DNA of 64,000 nt, taken from contig NZ_FRXO01000008.1 of the NCBI RefSeq assembly GCF_900148505.1, positions 62,001 to 126,000 on the forward strand, read 5' to 3'. Source of the DNA: Pseudoxanthobacter soli DSM 19599. GTDB taxonomy: Bacteria > Pseudomonadota > Alphaproteobacteria > Rhizobiales > Segnochrobactraceae. Below the pieces are notes generated by a model, which was not told where the DNA came from, searched no databases, and was given only the letters and a program-made list of their open reading frames with translations. Below, one piece after another: positions 51,101-60,400 of the stretch (positions are counted from its first letter, which is position 1; every line of letters starts with the position of its first letter). Both the position numbers and the translations under genes were made by a program.

Positions 51101-52462
51101 TCAGAAGAACTTCAGATAGCGCTTCGTCTCCCAGTCGGAAACATGCGCCATGTAGGACAGCCATTCGTCGCGCTTGTAGGCGAGCCATGCATCCGCCATG
51201 CCGTCGCCCATCACCTTGCGCGACAGCGGATCGGCCTCGAAGGCGTCGAGCGCCTCGCCGAGCGTGCGCGGCAGCTGGCGGATGCCGCGGCGGTCGAGTT
51301 CCTCCTGCGAGACCTCGTACATGTTGTTGCGGTTCGGCTCGCCCGGATCGAGGCCTTCGGCGATGCCTTCGAGCCCGGCCGCGAGCACCATCGCCGCGCC
51401 CAGATAGGGATTGCAGGCGCTGTCGGCCGAGCGCAGCTCGATGCGGCCGCCGCCGAGCGGGATGCGCACCGCATTGGTACGGTTGTTGTTGCCGTAGCAG
51501 GCGAAGATCGGCGCCCAGGTGAAGCCCGACATGCTGCCCTGCTTGACGAGCCGCTTGTAGCTGTTGACCGTCGGCGCGACGACCGCGCAGATCGCCGGCA
51601 GATGGCGCACCACGCCCGCGGTGAACTGGTAGCCGAGCTTGGACAGCCCGCAGCCGCGCGGATCGGCCTCGTCGGCGAACAGGTTGCCGCCGGTGGCGAG
51701 ATCGGCGAGCGACATGTTGAAGTGCGCGCCCGAGCCGGTGCGGTTGGCGTAGGGCTTCGGCATGAAGCTCGCGAACAGGCCGTGCTTGCGGGCGATGTGG
51801 TTCGCCATCATGCGCAGGAACACGAAGCGGTCGGACATCTTCACCGCGTCGGCATAGGTGAAGTCGATCTCGAACTGGCCGAGCCCGTCCTCCTGGTCGA
51901 AGGAATAGACGTCCCAGCCGAGCCCGTTCATGGCCCCGACGAGTTCCTTCAGCCACTCCATGTTGTCGAGCACGCTCGAGGCGTCATAGCACGGCTTTGA
52001 AAGCTGGCGCGGCGACACCGGGTCGAACCCGGCATTGTCCTTCAGCACGTAGAACTCGGCTTCCATGCCGAGATTGAAGCGGAAGCCCAGTTCAGCGGCC
52101 TTCGCGGTCTGGCGCTTGAGAATGCCGCGGCTGCACGCCTCGAACGGCTCGTCCTTCAGCCACAGGTCGCTCGCGAGCCAGGCCGTCGAGGGATCCCACG
52201 GCAGGATCATGAACGAATCCGGGTCGGGATGCGCCGCGACCTCGTCGTCGCTCACCTTCTGAGGCACGCCGTCGAGCGCGGCACCGGTGAACATCTCGGA
52301 GCCGGCCAGCATGTGCTCCAGATGGGGCGCCGGCACCATCTTGGTCTTCGACACGCCGTGCATGTCGACATAGCTCGCCATCAGGTATCGAACGTCCTCG
52401 GCCGCCACGCGCGCCTTCAGGTCGTTCACCGCCGACGCGGTTTCCGGTGCCTTCATGTCCAT
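51101..52462 (-). CDS. Glutamine synthetase-like gamma-glutamyl ligase (type III GlnT-like)
   Basis: 453 residues, GGAG before the ATG. Class I GS family: LMASYVDMHGVSKTKMVP, FNLGMEAEFYVL, SFDQEDGLGQFEIDF, FMPKPYANRTGSGAHFNMSL, YGNNNRTNAVRIPLGGGRIELRSADSACNPYLGAAMVLAAGLEGI. It resembles the GlnT/type III group and ligases that attach glutamate to amines (glutamylpolyamine, glutamylanilide or N-methylglutamate-type enzymes), more than housekeeping GlnA. Its ATG overlaps the creatininase stop by one base. Inference: it gamma-glutamylates an amine in the local catabolic pathway. Confidence 0.87.
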   Translation of the reverse strand: MDMKAPETASAVNDLKARVAAEDVRYLMASYVDMHGVSKTKMVPAPHLEHMLAGSEMFTGAALDGVPQKVSDDEVAAHPDPDSFMILPWDPSTAWLASDLWLKDEPFEACSRGILKRQTAKAAELGFRFNLGMEAEFYVLKDNAGFDPVSPRQLSKPCYDASSVLDNMEWLKELVGAMNGLGWDVYSFDQEDGLGQFEIDFTYADAVKMSDRFVFLRMMANHIARKHGLFASFMPKPYANRTGSGAHFNMSLADLATGGNLFADEADPRGCGLSKLGYQFTAGVVRHLPAICAVVAPTVNSYKRLVKQGSMSGFTWAPIFACYGNNNRTNAVRIPLGGGRIELRSADSACNPYLGAAMVLAAGLEGIAEGLDPGEPNRNNMYEVSQEELDRRGIRQLPRTLGEALDAFEADPLSRKVMGDGMADAWLAYKRDEWLSYMAHVSDWETKRYLKFF

Positions 52463-53310
52463 CACAGATCTCCGTCGAGCGTCCGCCGGCGGATGGCCGG
52501 GCGGACGGCTGATTGCAGGTCGGGGGACTGGTCGTCCCAATCTTCCAGGGGGGTATGTTCGGCAAGCGCGCCGCGGACCTGGTCCGCGAGGGTTTCGATG
52601 CAGAGCGACAGGAGCTCTTCGCCGAACGCGGCATCCGCCGTGCTCGGCCGCCCGACGGTGCCGGTGCGGCTCTCCTTGTCGACGGTGTAGGAAAAGAAGC
52701 AGCAGGCCGCCCGGTTGGGCTCATCAATGGCCTGGCCGATGTCCACGAGATCCGGCTTCAGGTGCAGCATCAGCGACGTCTCGGCGTCGTTGGCGTGCCA
52801 GTTGGTGCCGCCGTCATATTCGTAGATCGCCCGGATCCCGGCCGAGATCTCCCAGATCGAGCGGAGCGCGACCCGCGTCGACGGCAGGTCCGAACGGATG
52901 TTCTCCAGCGCGCAGCGCAGCGGCGCCCAGTTGGTGACGTGGCCATTGAGGATGAGAAGGCGCGTGAACCCGGCGGCGGCGACCCAGTCCGCGATCTCCA
53001 GCACCAGCTTCGACAGCGTCTCGGGCCTGAGCGAGATGGTGCCCGGCCACTTGCGGGAATGGCCGGGCGAGCAGCCATAGCGCAGCGTCGGCAGCACCGG
53101 CACGCCGGTCGCGGCAGAAACGCCCTCCGCCACAGCTTCCGCCGAGAAGCTGTCGACCCCGCACGGCAGGTGCGGCCCATGCTGCTCGGTGGCGCCGACG
53201 GGCAGGATCGCCATGTCGATGCCGGCGTCGCGGATCGCCGCGATCCGCTCGAAGCTGCACTCCTCCCAGCGGATGGGACCGCCGTCCGGAATCGTGGAAC
53301 AGCGCATCAT
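52462..53310 (-). CDS. Creatininase-family amidohydrolase
   Basis: 282 residues from MMRCS (an ATG at 53346 would add 12). Family metal ligands: Glu42 and His44 in ATEQHGPHLPCG, Asp53 in GVDSF, then SPGHSRKWPGTISL and HANDAETSLML with His and Glu. The usual NGHGGN is NGHVTN here. Relatives open lactams, formamides and other small amides (creatininase, the FAPy deformylase ArfB, MftE). The gene lies behind the perfect palindromic operator at 53382-53403 and is coupled to the GS-like ligase. Confidence 0.88.
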   Translation of the reverse strand: MMRCSTIPDGGPIRWEECSFERIAAIRDAGIDMAILPVGATEQHGPHLPCGVDSFSAEAVAEGVSAATGVPVLPTLRYGCSPGHSRKWPGTISLRPETLSKLVLEIADWVAAAGFTRLLILNGHVTNWAPLRCALENIRSDLPSTRVALRSIWEISAGIRAIYEYDGGTNWHANDAETSLMLHLKPDLVDIGQAIDEPNRAACCFFSYTVDKESRTGTVGRPSTADAAFGEELLSLCIETLADQVRGALAEHTPLEDWDDQSPDLQSAVRPAIRRRTLDGDL

Positions 53311-53381
53311 CGCCGGCCCCGCATCGCGTTTGCGAGCGCCGGGCAAGCCTGCCTGCGCGCCGCCCGGGGGTGCACGCCGGT

Positions 53382-53403
53382 TTCAATCGAACGTTCGATT
53401 GAA
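53382..53403. promoter_or_regulatory. Perfect 22-base palindromic operator (copy 1)
   Basis: The core TCAATCGAACGTTCGATTGA is self-complementary, and one more T/A pair flanks each side. It lies about 70-90 bases upstream of the creatininase start. Two related sites are found at 59092 and 59500. The form suits a TetR-family repressor; this is inference. Confidence 0.7.
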
Positions 53404-53450
53404 CGGATCACGCTCTCCTCCTCCATCACCGTCCTCGGACCCGGTAAGCG

Positions 53451-54431
53451 TCAGGAATATTCGACGACGGGATGCGGCACGTAGGGCGCTTCGAGCGCCG
53501 CTATCTCCGTCGCGTCGAGTCGGATCGACAGCGCCGCGACGGCATCCTCGAGGTGATGCGGTTTTGTCGCGCCGACGATCGGCGAGGTGACCGCCGGCTT
53601 GCCAAGGAGCCAGGCGAGCGCGGCCTGCGCCGGCGGGATGCCGCGCGCCGAGGCAACCGCGCAGACCGCGTCGATTACCGCGCGATCGGCCGTTTCCGTC
53701 GCCGCATAGAGCTTGCGGGTGTACTGGTCGGTATCGCCGCGCGGGGTGGTCTCCTGCCACGATCGCGTCAGGCGGCCGCGCGCCAGCGGGCTCCACGGGT
53801 TCATGCCGACGCCTTCCGCGACGCAGAGGCCCATCATCTCCCGCTCTTCCTCGCGGTAGAGCAGGTTCATGTGGTTCTGCATGGAAATCGGCCGCGTCCA
53901 GCCGTAGCGGTCAGCCGTGGCGATCAGCTTGCCGAACTGCCAGGCGAACATCGAGGAGGCGCCGATATAGCGCACCTTGCCCGCCCGGACGAGGTCGTCG
54001 AAGGTCTGCAGCGTCTCCTCGATCGGGGTGTGATAGTCGAACCGGTGCATCTGGTAGAGGTCGATATAGTCGGTGCCGAGCCGCTTCAGGCTCGCCTCGA
54101 CCTCGGTCATGATCGCCTTGCGCGACAGCCCGCCCGCGAGCGGCCCGGGCGTGACGGGGAAGAACACCTTGGTGGCGATCACGACATCCTCGCGCCGGGC
54201 GAAGTCCTTGAGCGCGCGGCCGAGCACTTCCTCGCTGGCGCCGCCGGAATAGGAATTGGCGGTGTCGAAGAAATTGATGCCGAGTTCGATCGCCTTGCGG
54301 ATGAAGGGCCGGCTCGCCTCTTCGTCGAGCGTCCAGGGATGCGACCCCCGTTCCGGCGGCGCGTAGGTCATGCAGCCGAGGCAGAGGCGGGAGACCTTGA
54401 GGCCACTGCGGCCGAGGGTGGTATAATCCAT
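53451..54431 (-). CDS. Aldo/keto reductase
   Basis: 326 residues of the AKR11/YajO-like group: DYTTLGRSGLKVSRLCLGCMTY, the catalytic Asp/Tyr segment INFFDTANSYSGGASEEVLGRAL, VVIATKVFFPV, IDLYQMHRFDYHTPIEETLQTFDDLVRAGKVRYIGASSM with catalytic His, and NPWSPLARGRLTRSW. NADPH-dependent reduction of an aldehyde or ketone. It follows the Rieske oxygenase gene in the same direction (76-base gap) and probably belongs to the same catabolic unit. Confidence 0.92.
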   Translation of the reverse strand: MDYTTLGRSGLKVSRLCLGCMTYAPPERGSHPWTLDEEASRPFIRKAIELGINFFDTANSYSGGASEEVLGRALKDFARREDVVIATKVFFPVTPGPLAGGLSRKAIMTEVEASLKRLGTDYIDLYQMHRFDYHTPIEETLQTFDDLVRAGKVRYIGASSMFAWQFGKLIATADRYGWTRPISMQNHMNLLYREEEREMMGLCVAEGVGMNPWSPLARGRLTRSWQETTPRGDTDQYTRKLYAATETADRAVIDAVCAVASARGIPPAQAALAWLLGKPAVTSPIVGATKPHHLEDAVAALSIRLDATEIAALEAPYVPHPVVEYS

Positions 54432-54507
54432 GGGAGAAGGCTTTCGCTGAAGACTGGAGGGCCGGCGGCGGGTGTGGCCGCCGCCGATCTGGTGCGGTTG
54501 CGCGCGC

Positions 54508-55680
54508 TCAGGCCGCGATGCGGCGCCGGACATAGTCCGACAGCTGCCAGACGGCGCTTTCGAGATGGCTGAGGCGGCCGACCTGCGCGTAGGTCGAGGT
54601 GGCGCCGTATTGCTGCATGGAGTTCACCTCCAGATCCTCGTCGGCGATGCGCTGGCCGATCGCCTTCATCCGCGCGGCGATCTCCGCCAGGTTCGGCAGT
54701 TCCAGCGCCTCGGGCTGGACGAGGACATGGCGGACCCAGGTGGTGCGGTTCGCCGACACCGGGATCAGCGTCGTCCAGTGGATGCGGTCGGCATGGGTGC
54801 CGATCAGGTTGAAGGGATAGATCAGGTAGAGGCCGCTATCGCGCCGCACCTCGTCGGGAAGATCGGGGAACGGCGGCAGGCCGGACTGCATGTTGGTCTC
54901 GGTCGGCAGGTCCGGGCGCAGCGGCTGATGGCTCGCGGTCCAGGCCTCGTGGCTATCCTCGCCATAGGAAAGGCCGCCGGGGTGCTTGTCCTGCAGCGTC
55001 TTCGCGTGGGCGCCGATGTGGTGATAGCTCTCCATGAAGGTCTCGACCGCGATCTTCCAGTTGAATTCGCAGGTGAATTCCATGGAATACGCGACGATCA
55101 GGTCCTTCAGCCGGAAACCCTTCATGCGCTCGGCGAAGGAGGCCAGACGCGGTGCCAGCGACGGCGTCTCGTCGGAGAAGCAGATATAGATCGTGCCCTC
55201 CACCACCTCGCTGCGGATGTGCGGGAGGGTGCAGCGCTTCGGATCGAAGCCCTCTGCCTTCTCCATGTGCGGGGCGACCACCAGCTTGCCGTCGAGGCCG
55301 TAGCCCCAGCGATGGAACGGGCAGGAAAACAGCTTGGTGTTGCCCTTGCCCTGGGCCACCGGCGCCCAGCGATGCAGGCAGACGCGGGACATCACCCGCA
55401 CTTCGCCGTCCTTGCCGCGCACGGCGACCAGGAGTTCGCCCATGATGTCGAAGGTGAAGTAGTCGCCGACATTCGGGATCTGGCCGGTGTGACCGATCGG
55501 AAGCCAGTCGCGCCGGAAGATCTTCTCCTTCTCCAGTTCGAAGAACGCGGGAGAGGTATAGGCCTCGGGCGGCAGGGTTTCGGAATTGTACAGGTCACGG
55601 CCGCTGCCCGCGGCGACGGCAGCAAGCAGATCGTCGAGGTCGCCGGGCGGGGTGTTGTGTCCGAGAGCGATGGGTTCCAT
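54508..55680 (-). CDS. Rieske non-heme iron oxygenase, alpha subunit
   Basis: 390 residues, GAGG before the ATG. Rieske 2Fe-2S ligands Cys101, His103, Cys120 and His123 in RVCLHRWAPVA...KLFSCPFHRWGYGLDGKL. The mononuclear iron site is in NWKIAVETFMESYHHIGAH, with Glu217 as the usual electron bridge and His220 and His225, plus a downstream Asp in RIADEDLEVNSMQQ. It hydroxylates or demethylates its substrate using electrons from a reductase; a ferredoxin-reductase-like gene lies at 63224. Substrate unknown: the subgroup resembles monooxygenases that demethylate amines or attack aromatic rings. Confidence 0.92.
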   Translation of the reverse strand: MEPIALGHNTPPGDLDDLLAAVAAGSGRDLYNSETLPPEAYTSPAFFELEKEKIFRRDWLPIGHTGQIPNVGDYFTFDIMGELLVAVRGKDGEVRVMSRVCLHRWAPVAQGKGNTKLFSCPFHRWGYGLDGKLVVAPHMEKAEGFDPKRCTLPHIRSEVVEGTIYICFSDETPSLAPRLASFAERMKGFRLKDLIVAYSMEFTCEFNWKIAVETFMESYHHIGAHAKTLQDKHPGGLSYGEDSHEAWTASHQPLRPDLPTETNMQSGLPPFPDLPDEVRRDSGLYLIYPFNLIGTHADRIHWTTLIPVSANRTTWVRHVLVQPEALELPNLAEIAARMKAIGQRIADEDLEVNSMQQYGATSTYAQVGRLSHLESAVWQLSDYVRRRIAA

Positions 55681-55747
55681 CTGTCTTTGCCTCTGTCGGT
55701 TTTCCGTCTCGGACAGGCCGCGAGACGGCTGGATAAGGATTTGGAAT

Positions 55748-56848
55748 TCAGACGGCCGCCGCGCGGGCAGCAGCGGGCAGCCCGTCCATCGGCTTTCCAA
55801 TGAGATCGAGCGGTCCGAGGGCGCGTTCGACCAGCGGCAGCACCTCGGCACCGAAGCGCTCGAGGGAGCGGCGCGCGCGTGCGATCGGCATGTCGCCGAA
55901 CTGGAAGAAGGCGTTGTAGTGCACAGGGCCGATGCGGCGGATCTCGTCGACCAGCCGCTCGGCGACCTGGTGCGGATCGCCGATCAGGAGGTTATCGCGG
56001 ATCGTCTCCAGCGACGGTTCGCCGGGAATGGGCAGCGCCTCGGCGAAGGCGCCGTCGAGCACGACGTGCGGGCTGCGGAAGGCGGCGACGAGGCGGCCGA
56101 CATAGCGGGCGCGCTCGGCCGCCTCCAGGGCTTCCTGCGGGCTGTCGGTGACGTGGATATATTGCTGCACGGCGACCGGCATGTCGGCGCCGAGCCCGGC
56201 CTCGCTCCAGCGTGCCCGCGCACCGGCGACCATGTCGAGCAGGGCGGCCGTACCGCGGAAGCCGGCGGTCAGGAACGGCGTCGCGTTGTGGCGGGCGAGA
56301 CGGGAGAGGATGCGCGGGTCCATCGACGTGACGTAGAGGTCGGGCATCGCGGCCTTGCGGGTGCGCAGCAGGACGACCGATTCCGGCACCGTGACATAAC
56401 GGCCGGAGAACTGGGCGCGGCCCTCCGTGAGGATCTGCTCCAGCACGCTCCAGTATTCGAAGAAGATCTCGTTCTTCTCCGCGACGTTCATGCCGAAGCG
56501 TTCGAACTCGTAGGCCTGGTAGCCCGTGCCGACGCCGAGCACGAAGCGGCCGTCGCTCATCTGGTCGACGAGCGCGATCTCCTGGGCGACGCGCATCGGG
56601 TGGTAGAGCGGCAGCACCACGACGGCCGCGCCGAGCTTGATGCGGCGGGTGGTGCCGGCCATGTGGGCGGCGAACATCAGCGGCGAGACGCTGATCGAAT
56701 AGTTGGTGAAATGGTGCTCCGCGAACCACGCGGTCTCGAAACCGATGTCCTCCGCGAGGCCGACGAGCGAGCGCATGTCGGACAGAAGGCCGGGCAGGCC
56801 GCCGGGATTGTCCCGGTAGGTCATCAGGTTGAACAGGCCGAATTTCAT
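55748..56848 (-). CDS. LLM-class flavin-dependent monooxygenase
   Basis: 366 residues with GAGGAG upstream. Luciferase-like fold: MKFGLFNLMTYRDNPGG, FETAWFAEHHFTNYSISVSPLMFAAHMAGTTRRIKLGAAVVVLPLYHPMRVAQEIALVDQMSDGRFVLGVGTGYQAYEFERFG, and LLIGDPHQVAERLVDEIRRIGPVHYNAFFQFGDM. FMN-dependent; it could oxidise a carbon-nitrogen or ring bond. A separate flavin reductase is expected but not seen. It lies 67 bases upstream of the Rieske gene in the same direction. Confidence 0.92.
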   Translation of the reverse strand: MKFGLFNLMTYRDNPGGLPGLLSDMRSLVGLAEDIGFETAWFAEHHFTNYSISVSPLMFAAHMAGTTRRIKLGAAVVVLPLYHPMRVAQEIALVDQMSDGRFVLGVGTGYQAYEFERFGMNVAEKNEIFFEYWSVLEQILTEGRAQFSGRYVTVPESVVLLRTRKAAMPDLYVTSMDPRILSRLARHNATPFLTAGFRGTAALLDMVAGARARWSEAGLGADMPVAVQQYIHVTDSPQEALEAAERARYVGRLVAAFRSPHVVLDGAFAEALPIPGEPSLETIRDNLLIGDPHQVAERLVDEIRRIGPVHYNAFFQFGDMPIARARRSLERFGAEVLPLVERALGPLDLIGKPMDGLPAAARAAAV

Positions 56849-56969
56849 CTCGAAACGCTCCTCGGCCGGGCAAAGGCCCGCCGGTCCCGCGCCCTCGGGC
56901 GCCGGTGCAGGGAAGTGAGGGGGCGAAGAGGCCGCGGGATCGTCGCGGCCCGGGTTCAAGGCGCGCCGG

Positions 56970-57902
56970 TCATCTCAGCGTCTTCCAGAACAGGAAGCCG
57001 GCGCTCGGGGCCGTGTCCCGGTTGCTGCGCTGGAAGTGCCGCTCGATGCGCATCTGGATCAGCGACAGCACGCTGGTGGCGATGAGGTACCAGAAGCAGG
57101 CCACCAGCAGCAGCGGAATGGTCTCGTAGGTGCGCGAGTAGATCGACTGCGCCGAATAGAGGAGATCGTAGAGCGCGATGACGCTGACGAGCGAGGTCGT
57201 CTTCAGCATGCCGATGGTTTCGTTGCCGGTCGGCGGCACGATGAACTGCATCGCCTGCGGAAGGATGATGCGGCGCATGGAAAGCCGCGAGCGCATCCCG
57301 AGCGCGCGGGCCGCATCGTGCTGCTCGGCGTGGACGGACTGGATGCCCGCGCGCACGATCTCCGCCATGTAGGCGCCCTCGTTGAGGCCGAGGCCGAGGA
57401 TCGCGGCGGTGACCGGCGTGATCAGGTCATTGACCGAGCCCTCGAAAAACACCGGGCCGAACGGAATACCGATGACATAGGTCGGGAACAGCGCGGCTAG
57501 GTTGTACCAGAAGATCAGCTGCACCAGGACCGGCGTGCCGCGGAAGAACCAGACATAGAGCCGGCTGGCGCGCGACAGCGTCGCGGATTGTGAAAGGCGC
57601 ATGATCGCGAGCGCCGTGCCGAGCACGAAGCCCACCGCCATCGTCACCGCCGTCAGCCAGAGCGTCAGGAACAGGCCCTGCAGGATCTGGGCGGTGAAAA
57701 GATAGTGTGCGAACACATCCCACTGGAAGCGCGGATTGAACGCCACCAGATGCACGCACGCCGCCACGGCGAGCACGATGAGGACCGGCGTCACCCACCG
57801 CCACGGGCTGCGCACCGGCACGACGACGAGTTCGCTGTGCTGCGGCATGGCGTTTCTGGTCCGCGCGGCTGGCAGATCGGCATCGGTTGCGATTGCTGAC
57901 AT
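56970..57902 (-). CDS. Polar amino-acid-type ABC transporter permease
   Basis: 310 residues. PAAT permease core: FLTLWLTAVTMAVGFVLGTALAIMRLS, YVWFFRGTPVLVQLIFWYNLAALFP, the EAA loop LGLNEGAYMAEIVRAGIQSVHAEQHDAARALGMRSRLSMRRIILPQAMQFIVPPTGNETIGMLKTTSLVS. Single-permease systems act as homodimers. It sits directly after the binding-protein gene. ATPase component probably the protein at 50080. Confidence 0.93.
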   Translation of the reverse strand: MSAIATDADLPAARTRNAMPQHSELVVVPVRSPWRWVTPVLIVLAVAACVHLVAFNPRFQWDVFAHYLFTAQILQGLFLTLWLTAVTMAVGFVLGTALAIMRLSQSATLSRASRLYVWFFRGTPVLVQLIFWYNLAALFPTYVIGIPFGPVFFEGSVNDLITPVTAAILGLGLNEGAYMAEIVRAGIQSVHAEQHDAARALGMRSRLSMRRIILPQAMQFIVPPTGNETIGMLKTTSLVSVIALYDLLYSAQSIYSRTYETIPLLLVACFWYLIATSVLSLIQMRIERHFQRSNRDTAPSAGFLFWKTLR

Positions 57903-58051
57903 GTGTTCGCTCTCTCGCATCGTCGTGTGGGACGGCCACGGGTCGGGCATCGTCGCGGCGATCTCTGCGGCCGGAGCCGTCGCGCGCGGGGTTGCCTTCC
58001 GGGGATGGCAGGCCGGCCGCGATGGCCGGCCCACCGTGTCGCCCGAGCCTG

Positions 58052-58966
58052 TCAGGGCTTGGGGGTCTCGATCGGACGAGTGGACGCAAGATTGATGCCG
58101 GGCTCGTCGAGCTTCAGCAGATGCAAATTCCACTTGTCGACGATCTTGTCGTACACGCCTTCCGCGTAGACGGCCTTCAGCGCGGCGAACAGCGCATCGG
58201 CGAGCTGGGTGTTCGACTTCTCGACGATGGCGCCGAGATAGATCTTCGGCAGCAGCGGGCTCTCGATCACCTTGATCGGCTGCGTCGCCTTCTTCTGGAT
58301 GTCGTCCACGGCCGCCGCATCGCTGAGGGCGAAGTCGATGCGCCCGGCATAGAGCGCGAGCAGGACCTGCGACGCCGACGGGAACTCGGACACCTCGATC
58401 GGCGGCTTGCCGTTGGCGACGCAGTGCTTGGAGAAGATGTCGCGCACCATGTCGCCGAAATCGATGCCGACCTGCACCGCGGTCTTCAGCCCGCACAGGG
58501 TCAGCGGATCCTCGGTGATGGTCTTGTTGGCCTCCGGCGCGTAGATCGCGGCCGCGCCATACCAGAAATCGATGAAGGTGACGGTCTTCTCACGCTCCAG
58601 CCGATCGGAGAGACAGGCGAAGGACGCGTTGTAGCGGCCGCTCTGCACGCCCGGGATGATGCCGGAGAAGTCGATCGACGACGGCTTCACCTTGATGCCG
58701 AGCTTCTGGGCCATCGCGTTCCAGACATCCGGCTCGAAGCCGATGATGGTCTTGCCGTCCTCGGCGAAATATTCGCAGGGCGGATAATGCGCGTCCGTGG
58801 CGACCGTCAGCTCGCCGCTCTTCTTGATCGCCTCCGGCAGCATCTCATGGAGCGCCGGGTCCATTTTAAGCGTGGGGATATCGGTCTCCGCACGGGCGGA
58901 GCCGGCCGCCAGCGGCGCGAGGCCGGCCAGCAGGAAGAGCATCTGACACAGTCGTTTCAGGCGCAT
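58052..58966 (-). CDS. ABC transporter periplasmic amino-acid-type binding protein
   Basis: 304 residues. Signal peptide 1-26 (LCQMLFLLAGLAPLAAGSARA), then the family 3 solute-binding fold: SGELTVATDAHYPPCEYFAEDGKTIIGFEPDVWNAMAQKLGIKVKPSSIDFSGIIPGVQSGRYNASFACLSDRLEREKTVTFIDFWYGAAA. The fold binds charged amino acids and amine-like solutes. The YPPCEYF pocket and the acidic residues hint at a cationic ligand, but this is uncertain. First gene of the minus-strand catabolic unit, 126 bases from operator copy 2. Confidence 0.93.
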   Translation of the reverse strand: MRLKRLCQMLFLLAGLAPLAAGSARAETDIPTLKMDPALHEMLPEAIKKSGELTVATDAHYPPCEYFAEDGKTIIGFEPDVWNAMAQKLGIKVKPSSIDFSGIIPGVQSGRYNASFACLSDRLEREKTVTFIDFWYGAAAIYAPEANKTITEDPLTLCGLKTAVQVGIDFGDMVRDIFSKHCVANGKPPIEVSEFPSASQVLLALYAGRIDFALSDAAAVDDIQKKATQPIKVIESPLLPKIYLGAIVEKSNTQLADALFAALKAVYAEGVYDKIVDKWNLHLLKLDEPGINLASTRPIETPKP

Positions 58967-59091
58967 CGGGGGTGAACTCCCGTTTCTGGATGAATGGTCG
59001 CGCCACAGCGCTCTGGCGGCGCCGATGGAGCACGATAACCTCGGTGCGAAGGTGCGCCGTCAGTTTTGCAAGCCACATGCCAAACCGATTT

Positions 59092-59113
59092 TTCAAGCGA
59101 ACGTTCAATTAAT
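59092..59113. promoter_or_regulatory. Palindromic operator (copy 2)
   Basis: The core TCAAGCGAACGTTCAATTAA matches the perfect site at 53382 in 18 of 22 positions. It lies about 126 bases upstream of the binding-protein start. Confidence 0.6.
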
Positions 59114-59499
59114 TCGACGCGCATGTGCTGTGCGACTGAGGTCCCCGCGATTCTGCCGCTGAAATGCGCATTGGAATGGTTACATTTTCCGCGCGCCCGC
59201 ACCGAAGACCGCCGCTGGGTTGCTCATTGCCGTGAGCACAGCCAAAGCTGTGCGCGACGCGGCCTCTTTCCGGGTGTGGCGGGGCGTGGCCCAGATCTAG
59301 AAAAATAGGACTATAAATCAAGATGATATTCGACCTATTCGACCAAGTTGTCGCAGGCGTTCCGGAGGGATATGCCGCTTCGTTGATCGTGGACAAAAAG
59401 TGCGCAGTTTGAAGGCATTCAAAGGCGGCAATGGCCCGGACGTCCTGAGCTTCATGCGTCCGGCTTGACGCGCTTTGGCGGCGGGACCTATCCTCATCA

Positions 59500-59521
59500 T
59501 TAGATCGAACATTCAATTACA
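59500..59521. promoter_or_regulatory. Palindromic operator (copy 3)
   Basis: The core TAGATCGAACATTCAATTAC matches the perfect site in 16 of 22 positions and keeps both CGAAC/TTC halves. It ends 36 bases before the dioxygenase ATG. Confidence 0.55.
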
Positions 59522-59557
59522 TTTCGGATCCGCGCCTGCCCCAGGGAAAGGCTGACC

Positions 59558-60400
59558 ATGTCCGTATTCAGTGACACCACATCGCTGATCGAAGGCCCCG
59601 CGGCCCGGCTTCCGACGGCCGCGGAAATCGCGGATTTCCGCCGGGACGGCGCGGTCTGCCTGAAAGGCGCCCTCTCCCCGGACTGGATCGCGACGATCGA
59701 GGCCGCGATCGCCGCGGTGCTCGACAGTCCAGGCGACAGCGCGAAATTCGCCGACGCACGCCGCGGGTTCTTTCAGGACGCCAACAACTGGCGCCGCATC
59801 CCGGCGCTGTCCGAGTTCGTGTGGCGCTCGCCGGCCGCCGGGATCGCCGCGGCCCTGCTCGGCTCCCGCAAGATCAACTTCCTTCAGGACCACATCCTCG
59901 TGAAGGAGCCGAACACCGACAAGGCCACCCTCTGGCACCAGGACCAGCCCTACAGCCCCATCGACGGCCGGGATTTCCTGACGATGTGGATCGCGGTCGA
60001 CCCGGTTCCGCTCGAGCGTAGCCTGCGCTTCGTCCGCGGCTCCCACGCGGCCGGCCGCTGGTACCGGCCCCGCCACTTCGCGACCGGAGCCCTGCGCGAG
60101 GGCGACGATCCCGCGTGGGATCTGCTGCCGGATATCGATGCCGATCCGGCGGCCTTCCCGATCCTGTCATGGGCGGTGGAGCCGGGCGACATCGTCGCCT
60201 TCCATGGCCTGACGCTTCACGGCGCCGAGGGCAACAGCTCGTCGAGCGCCAGGCGGCGGGTGCTCTCGGCGCGCTGGACCGGAGACGATGCGCGCTTCAT
60301 GCGCCGTGGTGGGCCGATGTCCCCACCGCCGCTCGAAGACGCGCCGCCGGACGGCGCGCCGGTCGATTGCCCGTCCTTCCCCGTGGTGCTGGCGTCCTAG
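59558..60400 (+). CDS. Phytanoyl-CoA dioxygenase (PhyH)-family Fe(II)/2-oxoglutarate enzyme
   Basis: 280 residues. Iron ligands His127 and Asp129 in LWHQDQPYSPIDGRDFLTMWIAVD, a distal His in VAFHGLTLHGAEGNSS, and Arg in RRRVLSARW for the 2-oxoglutarate carboxylate. Such enzymes hydroxylate or halogenate aliphatic or amino acid side chains. It heads a plus-strand unit followed by the flavoprotein and SDR genes, and operator copy 3 lies in its promoter. Confidence 0.9.
   Translation: MSVFSDTTSLIEGPAARLPTAAEIADFRRDGAVCLKGALSPDWIATIEAAIAAVLDSPGDSAKFADARRGFFQDANNWRRIPALSEFVWRSPAAGIAAALLGSRKINFLQDHILVKEPNTDKATLWHQDQPYSPIDGRDFLTMWIAVDPVPLERSLRFVRGSHAAGRWYRPRHFATGALREGDDPAWDLLPDIDADPAAFPILSWAVEPGDIVAFHGLTLHGAEGNSSSSARRRVLSARWTGDDARFMRRGGPMSPPPLEDAPPDGAPVDCPSFPVVLAS

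Larger units (their letters stand above)
58967..59557. other. 591-base divergent control region of the catabolic island
   Basis: Between the binding-protein gene (minus) and the dioxygenase gene (plus). It contains operator copies 2 (59092-59113) and 3 (59500-59521) and a local AT-rich stretch at 59290-59340. No gene is recognised; short open frames have no family similarity. Confidence 0.6.

Noticed and set aside
59109-59516. Open frame on the minus strand in the divergent control region
   Set aside because: No family similarity, no ribosome-binding site, and it spans operator-like sites; I read the region as regulatory.
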